Below are positions 1-13,879 of a stretch of 64,000 nucleotides of DNA, piece after piece. A model generated the notes under the pieces. The model had not been told where the DNA came from. It did no database searches and saw only the letters and a list, made by a program, of their open reading frames with translations. Positions within the stretch are counted from its first letter, which is position 1. Every line of letters starts with the position of its first letter. The stretch covers positions 17,993,001 through 18,057,000 of the forward strand of contig CM034550.1 in assembly GCA_020055645.1 (NCBI GenBank), read 5' to 3'. The stretch comes from Tomocerus qinae (Eukaryota > Arthropoda > Collembola > Entomobryomorpha > Tomoceridae). The position numbers and the translations under genes are program-made.

Positions 1-3000
1 ACATCTTTTCTCGTTCATGCAAGCTTTGTTAATTTTACACTCCGTATTGGAAGTGCATGGAACAAACTCCATAGGATTGGGATTTGGCATTCCTTTACAA
101 CAAATGTAACTATTGAGAGTCTCGTTGAAGTAAAATCTTCTGTCTGAAAAGTACCCTAAAATAGTAACAATATTTGTTAGATAGAAAACAATTTAGAAAT
201 AAAGTTTCGATGCATTCAATCTTGATTTTCTCTAATCCTACCATCAATTGTAACTTTCCACGAGTGAACTTGTCTCTCTTCAGCAGTAGTAACACATTGT
301 ATTTGTGTGAAATTGAGGAAATCTTTCAGATCAACTGTAAAGTTGGCAATGTAAGGATAATCTGAAGATGCATTCATGTAATGCAATACTTCTTTGGGCT
401 TTCCTTCTCCTGAAAATGTAAATGTAATGTTCTCAGTTGCTTCGCATCGAAATACTTCGGTATAATTCCATGAAAGTTCTTTTATTCGTCTTGAAGTCCA
501 TCCAGGTGAGTGACGAGCGACGTATTCTAAAAAGTTACACGACAAAATCAAGGTTTTACTCTTGAATTCAATCAGTATTCGACAATTTAATAGAGAAAAC
601 GAAAGAAAATTAAATACTTGGAAATGCTTTTCCATTTTGCACGGAAATAACAGTCGAAGTTCTTTGTGATTCATCCGCACAGTAGTAGTAACCTAAAAGA
701 TTTGCAAATGTTTCTCCTTTGAATATAAACCCTCTATGGGGATCAAAAGACATTGATGGCCTTTTTGGAGCTTCCACCCACGAATTCTAATCAAGAAAAC
801 AGATCATCATCCACAAGAAAACAAACAATAATGAAAATAACTTGGATTTATGATTTTACATTTGACGTTTCCACTGAATAGAGTTGAACAGGAGTGTGTG
901 GATCAGATACTGCGCATGGTCTTCAATAAATATTATTTAGATTAACTAACGTAATTAAATATGTATAATAACAAATATTTTTTTTACAAACTGTTCAATG
1001 TCACTTACATGGTCAGCAATCTAACTTTTTCCGTCATACTGTCTGCATAAAGATTTATCACCTTGTCCGACGAGGATAAAAATAGATTCTCACCTGCCAA
1101 GAAATTTCACATGCAGAAGCAACTCGACTAATAAATTATATTTTTGCTACAAAATACCGCTAATTATGGTATTTACCTGGAACATATACATCAAAATATG
1201 CATTTAGATCCCTGGGACTCTCCGTGCTGAAACAGATATATTTTCCAGTTGAATTCTCATCTACTTTTACGAATTCCAATTTAGCTGTGAAATTGTATGA
1301 GTAAGTAGCCTTTATCGACTCGGCTTCCCGACTGTAGTGAGACTTTATATACGGACTTCCTGGTCCCTCATACTGAAACAACAAAGATTTAAACAACCAA
1401 TTTCAAATAGCCCATTAACATATACAAAGGACCGTAGTATGTCATCTCAATCTGTCATTCTCCACTATACCTTCCATTTCACGTGCTGGAAAAAATGGAA
1501 AAAGTGTATTAGTATAACAAATTTTCAACTAATGATATTATTATGATTTATACAGATTTGGATCTCCAAATGAGTTTACATAGGGTGCTGAGCATTCCAA
1601 AACAATTTTGTTGATAGCGGGTTCGTAATAATTTCCAAGAGCTGTATCATTCAATACGACAGTGACATTATGTTCCTTACTGATAACTTTCAGAACCCCT
1701 TCTAGATTGGTCATAACAACCCGAGTGTGAAGTATTTCTGGGCGATCTAAAATTATGGAGATAAACATTTTCAAATGGTAAATGATTTTGACACTAGAAA
1801 TAGTGTATTAACTGATAGTATGTAAAAACAGTCAAGAAAATACCTTTAACTCGAACGCGCAGTGTAAAATTACGGAATTCGGATACTGAATTTCTTAAAG
1901 GAGCCATGCACATAATTCCGGTAGTGTTTTTATCAGCAAATGTGATATCACAGAAATCATAAAAACAATCCTCACCTAAATTACGTAAAACTTAAATTAG
2001 TACACAATATCTTAAATAATTAGACTAAGATTCTAGTTGTTGAGCCTTACTGGATAAATACTTCAAACTTCCATTCTTTTTCTGTATGGCCCATTTGTAG
2101 ACATAAAACGGAGGTGGATCAACAACTTCAGAAGTGAAGAAGGTCGGGCCTACTGAGAAAAATTTACTTGGTGCGTAGCAAATGAAACGGACAGTATCTC
2201 CTACGTAAATATCTCCTACCAATTTATTATGGGGTGCTACTTCTTGTCGAATGCCCATAACTTGGGCTCCATCGGGAACTGTATTTCCAAAGCTAAATGC
2301 TAAATGTTTAAAATGGGAGTTAGAATTTCAAATGTAAATTTTTGTAGGTTAAAGATGTTTAGCATTTTTTACTTGTGTATTTTGTTAATTGGTTGTGGAG
2401 AAAAGGCGTTTCTCTTCTGAAATCCGAGCCGGGTACACCCACTGTGCATTGGAGAACACCTTCGACGACGGGCGAGGGCCACTTTGTTATTGACTTTCTG
2501 TTGAAACAATGCCAAGTAGTAAGAAAAGTCATATTGTGAACAAAGGTTAATAAAAATGTTTTTAAAACCTTAGTTCTCCAAATCCTTCAATGTTAACAGG
2601 AATACTTGCACAACCTTGCGGTGCGAAATGCTTTGTTGAGTAAGCATTCTGGGAGACGACACTATAACCTTTCTTTATCCAACATTCAAGATCAGAGCCA
2701 CAGAAAACCATGTTGAACTTTGGTGAATGAAAGGAATCGGTACAACATAAAAACTGACGATTTCTTGAGTCGTAGGTTATTTTGATGGTATTGTTACCTA
2801 AATGGTGAGAAAATATACATAATAATCTTGCATAACAAACTGAGACTTATCTATCTCCCATCTGCCTCGTGTACACTTGACTCTTTCGTTGGGTCATAAA
2901 GATCAGCTAATAGATTAAAGCATAACATAAAACATGTATACCTAAACTCGAACTTCAAAATTTTTCTAAGACAATTCCAAACAATTAATTGAGTATAGTT

Positions 3001-5513
3001 ATATCTATTATTACTGCATTGTAAAATTAAATCGATGAATTCTATATTTATGCAACAGCTTTGAAGTATTGAAATATTTTTTATCAATATCAAAGAAAAG
3101 TGTGTATGATCAAAACAAACGTGGATAAGTTACTATCAAAAGCAATATCTGGCAAAGAGTGATCTTTCCTTCCATTTGGTTAAGGAATAATTTTAATTTA
3201 AGTCATCAATGTGAAGTTTTCCTTCTTTTTCTAATTCAGACATTGCAAGATATATTTAGGTACACAAAGAGTGAAAATAAAATCTCCAATTAAGACTTTT
3301 TTGGTGACGATTTTATCTGATGTGACTTGGTTTGTGTGATAAAGTTGTCTGAACTAAAAACAAGAGGCTAATTAAAAGATAATGTACTGACCATGCTTAG
3401 AAAATTCCCACGTGTGTAAAATTCGTTGCGTGTCACTGGAAATACATTTAACTGCAGTATAATTCTTTCGCAATTGAGACGGGATAATTTTGGCCACGGC
3501 TTTATATGGAAATTTTTCAGATGCGCTGAGATTAGTTTTATATTCCACATTCAGTTTCACATCTTTTACGTCCATACTTATCACAATTTTTTCTTTTGCT
3601 TTGCATTCAAACATCTCAAGTTTATCAGACTTCATTGGAACGTGGTTATTGTTAGGAACTACTCGAACATCATCATCTGTATCAAAAATCAATACCACGA
3701 TCAGATAAAATGTAAATGATGATTAAATATACATTAGTAGCTGAAAGGTTGTAATTGAAAGTCGTGAGGTTCACAATATATTTTCACGTTGCAATAAAAT
3801 GTTATCTTGGTGGGGTTATTCCCCTGAAAATGCGTAATAATTTTATGCCAAGAGCTGGATTAGAGTGATGATTATATAATTTACCTTTGTGAGGAATAAT
3901 TGTTATGGGTAGCGATGTCTTCGTAGTTTCTTCTTTGCACATGTAAGTACCCCAAGGGTTTTTAATTTTGCTTAAATTGAGAATAAACCCTATTTTTGGA
4001 TCGTAGTATGCGGATGAATCCAACACAATGTTTTCCAACTGTCCGTCTCTCCTTCTTTTCTTCAGGGTCACAGTTGCATCAGGATTTGACACAGTACAGG
4101 GTCTGTAAATTTCTCGTATGGATTACATGCAACATCAAAATAGGAAATTGAAATGCTGGACAATTTTCCAACATATGTCAATTATCATTGATAAAAACAA
4201 GCAAGAATTACGCTAAAGGTATGAAATATTTGTATAAATCTTACAAGCGAATACTTGCAGCATTTTTGTTAGCCCGAATGGTCTGGTGAGTATCCAGAAG
4301 AAAAGTCTTTAATGGTATATCTTTCTTGTTCCCTAATTTAGTGTTATCTATAATATGGAACACAAAATATTCATTTCAGACCAATATTCCAATAAAATAT
4401 TCTAATACTAAACGTAGGCATTTCTCCTTTGATTTGTCTCAAAATCAATCTTAGACTGAATGAACTATTAGCATACATGTTTAGTAGAAGGTTTCGATCA
4501 GCGTTTTCGCTTTACTTTAATGCAAGTGTACGTACTTGCATTGTAAAATGATTAATTTGTATTGTCAATTTCTTCACATTATTGATTATGGTTCATTCAT
4601 AGCTATAATAGAGTAGGTATTAACGGCTGATTTTCAAACCTTTCAACAGAAAGGATATTATTATTGCATATAATTTACAATGTAAATAAATAGATCACAA
4701 ATTGCAGTAAAAATTGTTGAATAATCATAATGTAATTTCTTTCAAGTGATATTACCTAAAATAAAATATATTGTCTGCCTATTTTAATGTGATATTTGAA
4801 TTTGTGGTCTTACGTGGAACAAATGTATAAAAGAAGGAAGACATTTCAGGATTTTCTATGCTTCTACACGTATAATTTCCTGTCATGATTTCAAACATGT
4901 TGATATCTCTAATCTGAGCAAAGTAAATTGACGTTGTGGTTTTGTTGTAATCTTCGGAGACACGAAGACTTCTGCTGAGCACTTTGTGTGCATTGAATGC
5001 CCGATCCGATGATGAGCCTCTTCCCATTTTCCACTTGAAAATAAAATCGATGAATAAAATTTACTACTTACAATATAAGATGCACCAATTCTTGTAACAT
5101 AAAATTGGAAAAGATGAAATTTCTTGAAAACATACACCATCTAATCCCCGATAAATCCATTCGACAGGATAAAATGCAGTGCAGTCAAAGTAGACGGAGG
5201 AAATCCATCCAGGTTTGTACTTAATTTTGTCAATTTCCCCCGTGTAACTAGAACTTCTTTTCCATCCGGGTGCATTTGGCTCAAAATAAGTGGGGCTAAG
5301 TATTGTTTCCGTGTTTGGCAAATCATAAATGGTTTTTGTAAACTCGCCATTTTTAGCAATGATTCTAATTTCCGGTGGAATTTTCAATGCGACAGATTCT
5401 AAAATTGCAGGAAGATGTGGTGAAAATTTTTCTTTAGCAGAAATACAAAAACGTGTCCATACAAATATTTCAAAGATAATAAAACACACTTCTATTCTAT
5501 AAAATCGAACCAT
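1..5513 (-). CDS. Gene A: secreted Ig-superfamily protein, two modules, 3' part outside window
   Basis: Exons in transcript order: 5513-5136, 5033-4814, 4347-4245, 4102-3885, 3676-3392, 2797-2569, 2497-2373, 2299-2051, 1975-1844 (module 1); 1746-1580, 1485-1471, 1372-1177, 1093-1009, 920-860, 786-618, 526-242, 143-<1 (module 2). Phases join to 1,020 codons in the window. The ATG is followed by a hydrophobic signal peptide (residues 1-25). Module 1 (to about residue 646) runs Ig1 (GNYTCRS), Ig2 (YDPKIGF then TYMC), Ig3 (FECKAKE), the cysteine domain (FLCC..C..EC) and a last Ig. Module 2 repeats this up to its cysteine domain, cut by the window edge. Many N-x-S/T sites fit a secreted protein. 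Ig1-Ig2 resemble PDGFR/VEGFR D1-D2; the kinship is my inference. Odd points: a 15-nt microexon, a split cysteine-domain exon and an extra phase-2 intron before the first Cys of Ig2 in both modules. Ligand and function are unknown. The end of the protein, including any membrane anchor, is not visible. Confidence 0.82.
1471..1485 (-). other. 15-nt microexon in gene A module 2
   Basis: Flanked by AG acceptor and GTATAG donor, this exon encodes HVKWK. It restores the C-x-x-x-x-V-x-W core of Ig1 between the exon ending in ECSAPY and the exon starting YEGPG. Without it the Trp found at this place in other modules would be missing. Both junctions are phase 0. Confidence 0.7.
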
Positions 5514-7925
5514 TTTGAATTTTTATTTCACTACATTCTAGAACGCATAATATTGAAAACACTCCGTAGACTCTACAGACGTTATTTACTTTCGTTAGTG
5601 CTAATTACGTATAGATTCAAGAAATAGGTAAAGAAAACCATCATAGAAGAAAAAAATTGGCAAAAACTACGAAGGTATGTGTTTTTGCTAAAAACTTTTA
5701 TGTAAACTAATCTAAAACTTTTAAAACTTAGAAACACTACATTATTATTCCTTGCACTTTTATTTCCACACTTGTATTTGCAACAATGAAGAGATTGCTA
5801 CTGTCTACTCGGTAAGTCTCAACAGAACAATAAATGATACCTACTTGGAAGCGGTCTTAATTGTGTTGAGTTTTTCTCGTGTATCATTGCAATTACTTGA
5901 GTTGTTGAGCTCAAATCTCATTAATAATTTCGTTTATCTACAAACTCACATCACAGACAGTGCCTATTGTTACTTAAAGTTAAAAAGTACCTTCTGAAGA
6001 TATGATAGCCTATATATTATGTACCTGCTGCTGCGTGTAGTACATACATAGTACATTACTTTGCTTACTGCACGCTGCTACATAGATAGTCGATAGTCTA
6101 TTATGATTATGTAGGTATGTGTATTTAGTATGCATTAAGTTTAACCACAATTAGAAATCTTCACGAAGAATCTAAAAAGAGTACATAGCAAGTGGTAAGT
6201 AAAAATATTTATACTAAGGACGAAATAATAAATATGATTTTTTTCTAGTTCAATCCAATGGAAGTGTTGTAAAGAGATAGCGATAGCCCATGTTATCTAT
6301 GTAGTATATTTATTATGTTAAGGTATTATTACTAGGTCTTCCAAATGAAAAATGAGAATTTCCACGCTTAGATTTGGGTGCTTCTGCTTCATTTGGGTGA
6401 AGCAGGAAGAGAATTTCTATTTGCTCTGCCATAAGGACGATGATACTCATAAGAAAATCTTTTTTTGTCCGCAGGGAGTTGGATTTCATTGCTATTGAGC
6501 CAAATGATGGGAATTGATACCCCTTTTCTCACATAGCATCATCGTCCTCAACCCTTGTTTAACATTTATGATTTTCAAAGACAATAAAATCCACGAGTGT
6601 TCGATGTAATATCTGATGTACAGTGATTGTCCACCTATAACGCAACAATCAAGCACATTGGCTTCACCTCAGCCATAAACTTGTTATCTTTTGTCTCATC
6701 CTTTAAAATATACATCAACTATCATCTTATACTTGACTTAAGTCGCTTAACAGTGGTTAAGCAACGAAACGTTGCAAGAATCGTGGTGAATCTATGGGCG
6801 AAACTTAAAACTCTACTTATAAAACAGAGAATGTATCATTGTCAGACAGGGCGCTACTGCAAAATGCACTAATGATGATAACAATGTATGATATAGACTC
6901 AAGTTACATTTACCTTACAGCTATAAATCTCAAATGTATCTCTTTAATTTATAATTGACATAAATGACACGGCTTGAACTTTAAAAGAGCCTACTGGCCT
7001 GCTCTTTGAAGATATCAATTGTACCTACATCCACCTATTTATAACTTTTATGCTGCGTTTCTGTGTGTAGGTCATTGTGAAAATGCAAAATATTGATATT
7101 GGTGCACATTTTTTTTATTGCATAAAGGTGTATATATGGTATAAAGATAAACAAGGGTTTTCATTTTTGTACTCGCATTTTTAATTGCATATTGTATCAT
7201 TCAGAATACGAAGGTAAGTAAGTTAGTGGCATTTATTACAGGGGAGACTCTGTGAAAAACATCGTCCACATGTACAAGATGTGATTATGTGTGTGTACAA
7301 TATACAAAGCCCTAAGCCTTGGCAGCCAAGGTGGTTGCTGATGTTTTCTCGCCACGGTTTCTGAGCACAATCAGCACAAACTAAAGATAACGTGCCACGT
7401 ACATGCCACATACGTTTAAGGAATACCTACTTACACTACAATTACTTTACTTGCTAAAGAGGCAGATTAAAGTAAACATTTAATATGAATGCTACAAATA
7501 TATGACTGCGTTATTCCTACAAATACTTTATACACATTAATCTTTAAGGAATCACTCAATCAGTTGAGACTGAACAGTATATTGACAATAAAAATCCATT
7601 ACTCTACACAGCTAATTGTACGTTGCAACCTCATTTGTATAGCAATTAAAAATAATTGCGATTTATGTAGGAAATCTGGCGCTAACTAATCCTACTAGTT
7701 TATAATCATATTATATAGATTCGACAAGTTTCCTTATCAGTTTTGTAAATCATTTAAATTTAATTTTCATACAACTTTTACAAATATGTTCATTATTTTC
7801 ACAAAATCAATTCATTTCAGTAACACTATATTCCTACAATAGAAAAAATATGAAAAACTATTTCGCAATGTCAAAACGCTTTTGAAGTTTAGCTTTATAA
7901 TGTTTGGCATAGAATTCTTCATTCT
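5514..7925. other. Intergenic stretch, gene A 5' side to CENP-C-like 3' side
   Basis: No supported gene. The sequence is AT-rich with only short chance reading frames. It holds a small inverted-repeat element at about 6384-6547, listed separately. The promoter of gene A should lie just above 5513. Confidence 0.5.
6384..6547. repeat. Hairpin and nested inverted repeat
   Basis: A perfect 8-bp stem with 6-nt loop lies at 6384-6405 (CTGCTTCA / TGAAGCAG). Just after it, GGACGATGAT at 6435-6444 pairs with ATCATCGTCC at 6538-6547, with partial pairing continuing inward (AGAAAA against TTTTCT). It could be a small nonautonomous element remnant or a foldback; no target-site duplication was found. Confidence 0.4.
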
Positions 7926-9009
7926 TCACTGTATGACTACATATTGCAATAAAGCATCACAGTCCGATCTATTTTCTAAAGCATGCGGATGTCCAATAGG
8001 AACAGTCAAAGTTGTTCCTACTTCACAAACCGTTTTTTGCAGGACTTTGACGTCATCTATTACTTCAAACGCACTTGACTTCAAAATAACTTGTCCACGA
8101 AAAACCGTATAAACCTGTGATGCAATTAAAAATACAAAAAGTATTATCTATGTAATGTAAAGTAATAATTGCAAAAAAATTGACAATTCACACACTACTT
8201 ACAATGCTAACATCTGCAGCGCGTTCGAAAGGTTTTATTGTTTTCGGAGAAAGTTTTAGATATCCAACAGAAACGTTTTTGAATTTATGAAAAGCACTCG
8301 CGTAAACTCCAGGAAGAGCACGTTTCAAATCAAGGTCATCAGAGTTTACACATTTTATGGAATCGCTGTAGTCATTCATTTCAAAAGAAACTAATTCTCC
8401 TGAGGTTTGAGAATTTGCTAAACTATTCCACTCTGCATCATCATCATTGAAAATATCAATTATTGCCAGGCCATGTGAATCCCCAGAGCCATCGCATAAG
8501 GGTAGTGAAGAAGCTTCTACATCTGAACAAATCACGTCTATGTCGACTTCCAAATCCTCCTCTTCATTAGAAGTAGCACATTCTTGGCTACGTGATGGGA
8601 CTTGATCTTCATAGGTAGAGGAATATTCATCATAATTGGGAGCATCCGAAGTCTCAAATTGGCACGAGGAATCAGAACCAGAATGTCTTGAGGCATTTTC
8701 TTCTGATATATGTTCTTCGTATTCAACAGTTTGGGGTTGAACTGTAGGCGATTCAACAGCATCTTCTTCTGAGTCAGACTCAGACAACGGATCCGCATCA
8801 AATTCAGAATCCAAATCTTCGTCATAAAATCGATCATAGAATGCACTTGCCGGCGAAAAAATCTTATTGGCTGCGGCACTATTCGCTCCTTTAAGTGGGA
8901 TACTAGACAGATTTCGTGGAGTAATCGATGGGTGTTGATTCTGTTTTTCATCCACAAAAGGCTTTTTTCGTGGCGAAGTCGTCTCAAGGGTGGACTTCTT
9001 TGAGGACAT
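7926..9009 (-). CDS. CENPC: CENP-C-like protein with C-terminal Mif2/CENP-C cupin domain
   Basis: Two exons, 9009-8203 and 8114-7926, phase 0 (GTAAGT donor, CAG acceptor), give 331 residues. The N-terminal 240 residues are hydrophilic, Ser/Asp/Glu-rich and look disordered, with a basic patch near residues 12-22. The last 90 or so residues fit the cupin fold of CENP-C/Mif2: GYLKLSPKTIKPFERAAD, then VYTVFRGQV across the splice junction, then LTVPIGHPHALENRS and a final LQYVVIQ. In CENP-C this cupin dimerises at the inner kinetochore, on centromeric nucleosomes containing CENP-A. The protein is short for the family, and I cannot see the central CENP-C motif (Arg-rich, ending P-x-x-Y/F-W) that binds the nucleosome. 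It may be a reduced CENP-C, a paralogue, or a model missing 5' exons. The neighbouring HACD3 gene is divergent. Confidence 0.72.
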
Positions 9010-10154
9010 GGCTTACAAATGGCCAATGACTGCGTTCCGTTCAGTAGAAGAAAACGTTGAAGTATTAAAAACTAAAAAAATAATTCGAAAAAAACTTCAA
9101 AGTGACCAAACAATACAAATGTAAATGTAAATCGATAATCTTGAGACTGAATTTAGGCAACAGTCAACAGTGATATCTCGTTGCCTCAACCCAGCCTTTT
9201 TAATTTTTATGCTTTTTAATTACCTTATCCTACCAGGGACGCCAGACTCACTAGCGATACGCTAATGCTACTCACCGAGGATCGAAAATCGAATTGAACC
9301 CGTATTTGTAAAAAAAAAACTAAACAGAGAACGTCAAACAGTGACAGTAAACACTAAACACCGAAATCCCTCCACTTGTAATGTTTCGTACAAACGTGCA
9401 ACTGCGAAGTTATGTTCTGATTGGCAGTCTGGTACATGTGATTACTGAAGGAATATTTAGAACAGCTGAATTTGGTAAGGGAGTGTGAATTTGTGAAGAA
9501 CTGAAACAAACTCCTTTCAGTTGACGAGTTGAGTGATCTAGATTTTTCCATTTTGAAATATAATATTTATTACAAGATTACTGGAGAAGTTTTATAATAT
9601 TGGGTCAATTACATGTTGTATGTAGGTAGGTAATAATCTTTTCATTTAGTAGTTACATTCAAATTTTTTTTAGCTATTTCATATTTGATATTTACAATTT
9701 TTCAAGTATACAGACTTTGGTATTTCATATTATAGATTTTATTAGAAAATTAATTCTGTGTTTGACTTTAACTGCATTAGATATTGGGTATAATGTATAA
9801 ACCATAAAGTTTAAATTGCATGTTAAATGTTATGTTGTATGATTCAAGGTGAACAAGTCAAGACGAGTAACTTAATGTTGAGAAATAACAAACGGAACAG
9901 AATAATCCTATATTATTCAGTTCAATTGAATAACTAGCTAACAACAGTGATTTAATCGTTAATCAAAGAAAAAATCGCGAATCTTCTCGACGAACAATTA
10001 ATTTGTAATAATAGTTTATCAGAAGCGAACTAGCAGATTTCGGATATGGGCGTAAATAAGAATATCAGATAAAAATTTTATTAGTTTATTATTCATGTTT
10101 TTAAATTATTCATAGATTGCTGCACCATCCTCTAGTTTGTAATTTGGGATCAAC
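9010..10154. other. Divergent intergenic region between CENP-C-like gene and HACD3
   Basis: About 1.1 kb between two outward-facing start codons, probably containing both promoters and 5' UTRs. I see no convincing coding sequence or clear TATA box. Confidence 0.5.
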
Positions 10155-11974
10155 ATGACATCAAGCGAATGGGTTCATATAAGGAGTCCTTTTGTTTATT
10201 GGGCTCAGACAGAAAACGTGGTCAGCCTTCGTGTAGAAATAAAAAATTCACAGGTAAATACTTTGATGGATTCAGTATTGGCTTAAAATTAAATTACAAA
10301 TGGCAAAATAACAATCACGTTTTAAGTGTACATATGTACATTGCACTAACTAATATATATGGCTATTTTTTATTCATTCTGTAGAACCCTAGAATTCTCT
10401 TCGAGGATGATAAAATTGTTTTTGACTCCACTGGACGAGGAGCACACGGAGAAAGTGAATACCATTTTGAATTAAATTTACCACATAGCATCGATTCGAA
10501 AGTAATTTTCATATTTATTATAAGATATATAAAAATAATATACATCTACACATTGAGTTTAATCGCTAAAGGGATGTATTTTCTTCTAATCGTTGAATAT
10601 ATTTTAGGCATGTACTTATCGGGTTTTGGATAGAGACATTGACATTCAGCTCAAAAAACGGGAGAAAGGGTGGTGGACTAAAGTCAATACAACCAATCAA
10701 AAGCCTGCGTGGCTGAAGGTATACATATATGTTTATTGCAGTTTATAAATATCTTTCAAAATTGTATGTAATGTACTATATATTTTTTCATTTTTAGCAT
10801 ATTTATACCTTAGCATTAAAATTTTGTAATTTTATTCATACAGGTTGACTTTGACCGTTGGAGAAGCCCTGATGATGAAGATGAATTACCTCAAGATGTT
10901 ATGAAGGACTTCCCTGATATGTTCAGCCAACTACAGCGCGAAGAGCATGGCTACAAGGTTGAAAACATGAGAAACGTCTACTTGTTTATGTACAACATGT
11001 TCCAATTTGTGGGATACTTGTACATCGTTGGCGTTTTAACTGTTAGATGGTTAAAGGAGGGACCAGGTAACTATTTAGTAATTATTAAATATTTGGATTT
11101 CTGGAGCAAAAGGTAATGTTTATTTTCTAATTTTTGGTAATATTCAATTACAGTTGCCACACAAAGGGCTTATGAGTTGGTAGGATTTGCCTTCTGTTAT
11201 TGCCAACTGCTACAACTTCTTGAAGTCGTGCATCCATTAATTGGCTTTACCAAAACTGGAGTAACAATGGCCTTTATTCAGGTGATAGATCTAGATGACA
11301 TGTTTGCATATATTACAGTCGGGGCATTTGTGATATGTTTAATGTGATTTTTCTTTCTTTAGGTTGTTGGACGATGCTTAATTCTATTTGGAATGATTGT
11401 TCCTGAACAAAGAATGCAAGAACAGCCATCTGTATTTTACTTATTTCTATCCTGGGCCATGATCGAAGTCATTCGCTACCCTTTCTATATGCTCCAAATT
11501 GCTAAAATCAAACTTTATCCGCTTACGTGGACTCGGTACAGCGCTTGGATAATATTGTACCCATTTGGCATTTGTGCTGAAACATCAGTCATATTTGGGT
11601 AACATAAAGTTTGCAATTTTTACGTTTTCGTGATTTTGCAAATACCTACTAATATTGACTTTTTATAGATCTATTCCTTACTTCGTCGAAACTGGTCGAT
11701 ATTCGGTTTCGCTACCTAACAGTTGGAATGTCACATTTTACTTCCCGGCATTAATGAGACTGTACCTGTTATTTGGTACTTTTCCAGGTATAAATTCCTA
11801 AAATTATATTTATAACTAATACGTGCATAATGATTTGTAATAGCACATTTTTGTATGTATTTAATATTAATTTTTGCATAAATTGTTTCAGTGATGTTTG
11901 CTCTCATGAGGAATATGTGGCGTATACGTAACAAAGCTTTGGGAACCAAAACTCCTAAAATCAAAAAAAATTGA
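10155..11974 (+). CDS. HACD3: Very-long-chain (3R)-3-hydroxyacyl-CoA dehydratase 3 (p23-domain HACD)
   Basis: Eight exons: 10155-10253, 10385-10501, 10608-10718, 10844-11066, 11154-11281, 11363-11598, 11669-11787, 11892-11974. They give 371 residues, near the usual length of animal HACD3. An N-terminal p23/CS domain (about residues 5-105) is followed by the multi-pass HACD/PTPLA membrane domain (about 150-360). The conserved EVIRYPFYM segment is present, and LYPFGICAE carries the catalytic Tyr (about 292) and Glu (about 299), seven residues apart as in Phs1-type dehydratases. The tail is lysine-rich (KTPKIKKN), consistent with ER retrieval. The enzyme removes water from 3-hydroxyacyl-CoA, the third step of very-long-chain fatty acid elongation at the ER membrane. 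The ATG at 10155 is the first that gives a complete CS domain. Confidence 0.95.
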
Positions 11975-13879
11975 GAAATCGCATACGCTTACAGTAAGGG
12001 GTTATGGTGTCCTACAGTACAGAATCGAACGAAGAGTTAATCACTTTACAAATATTATAATAATTAAGCAATATACTGCAGATCCACGAATCGCTCACAG
12101 CACAGAGTTTTTCCAGAAGCAAGTTTCCTCAACGTTCCTTCGTCTTCTACATCCTTAAATCTTCTTAGAATAATAATGTGAAAAATAATGTGATGATAAC
12201 CTTCTACATTTGTTTTGGAATGTTCTTGGTCTTTAGTCATAACAATATGGAAATCTGTAATACAATATTGTTTTGTTTTACTTTTATAAAATGCTAAGTA
12301 GATGTGTACAGTTTAAAATTAGCTAAAACTTTTAAGAATGATATCGATATTACCTCAGTTCAAAATATTAGTAATAGTATAGTTAGTATAAGTAATGCAT
12401 GTTTCTGTAGTTTCTTATCACTGTTGATTATTAGTTTTGGTAATTTAGTATTGGCTCTAATACAGATAATCCTTCCGTCTTTTTCCTATATTATTATCTC
12501 GTCACAACTCAATAATACTCTTTTAATGGAACTATTAAAACTACTAAACTAATGACTTATTCCTTGAGAAAAATCTTATCATTGGCAATTATATCTGCAA
12601 ATGCGGTGGGTAGTATTTAATTTCACCTGATATTAGATTAAGGACTAATGATAGACATTTAGATAACGTATTTAACATTAATACTAATTGTGTATTGACC
12701 GCAGAATAGCAGGCAGCAGCATAATATATAGTTTTAGGAACCACTAATAAGGTTTAAATATCTCCTGTGAACTTCGCGTACTTTTATTTACAAAGAAATT
12801 TATGTGATTTTCGGTTGGTTCAATGTTAGCGTTATAAAGCTGTAAAAAATCAGTTGAATAGTGCAACAGACTATAATATAGCCTTATTGGTTTACTTTTG
12901 ATAAGGTGTGATATTTGTTTCCTCTTCTTCAAACGTAACTTCTGTAACGCAAAATTAATAAATGTAGCTAATAAAATCCATCTTGTAAATTTTGTTGTAC
13001 AATTTGCAGTATTTTTTTAATCTTATCTGCAAAAATATCTATACCTATATACATATAGTACATAAAGCAGAAGGATGATTACCGCACAAACTTCAATGTG
13101 TTGTGTATCCATAATTACATTTAGTATTAATTTAGTACTATGTATAAGATACGAAGAGCTGAAGAATCTCCTCTAGATTAAAGAATGCAAATTATAGGAA
13201 AATGTGGAAAACCTTCATTAGCCTTCGAATGATTCTTAATTATCGAGTTAAACATGCACTGCAGAAAAATAATATTACACAATGCCAAATCAAGTACGTA
13301 TCCAATCCATATAGGGATTAACTGCATAAATACTTCTACTACCTATATAGCAAATTACATAGATATGTTGTATATCTATGTACCAGTACATATAAATATT
13401 ATAATATTGTCGTTTTGCACAAGTCACAGGTACCTGCGCGTTTATTTTCATAGTGAGAATTTTGTGGCTATACAAACACGGAGAAACCTGGAAAAACTTA
13501 CCAAACTGGTTTTTGTTGTTATAATTAGCTAAAAAGTCACATCTCATTCAGAATAATGTTGAACTACATAAGTTGCTGCAGCCAGGCCAAAAAATAATTC
13601 CCAAGCATTCTTTCTTCGTTCTTGATGCATTTATTGTGTCTTTAACCACGCTTTAGGTCACGTCATGTTAAAAGTTACCTTAAACGAAGTTTAGTTTGAA
13701 ATAATTTCATAAGAAAACCTTAAACTTCATGTAAACTTGTACAATTAATTCAATGCACTTAATTTTCATCATTGCACATTCAAACAACAAAATAATTATT
13801 AGGTATCCGTAGAGTTCATATTTCACATTCCAAATCTGTTCGTGCAAAAACTCTCCAGTTAACCTACCTGAGTTTTAAA
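11975..13879. other. Intergenic stretch, HACD3 to gene B
   Basis: It should include the HACD3 3' UTR and the gene B promoter. No coding exon with plausible splice sites and composition was seen. Confidence 0.5.

Noticed and set aside
5752-5997. 81-codon frame upstream of gene A
   Set aside because: No domain, no splice partners and no promoter features; best explained by chance.
8538-9026. 162-codon frame on minus overlapping the CENP-C-like gene
   Set aside because: It is a shifted-frame shadow of exon 1; the other frame leads by splicing into the cupin domain.
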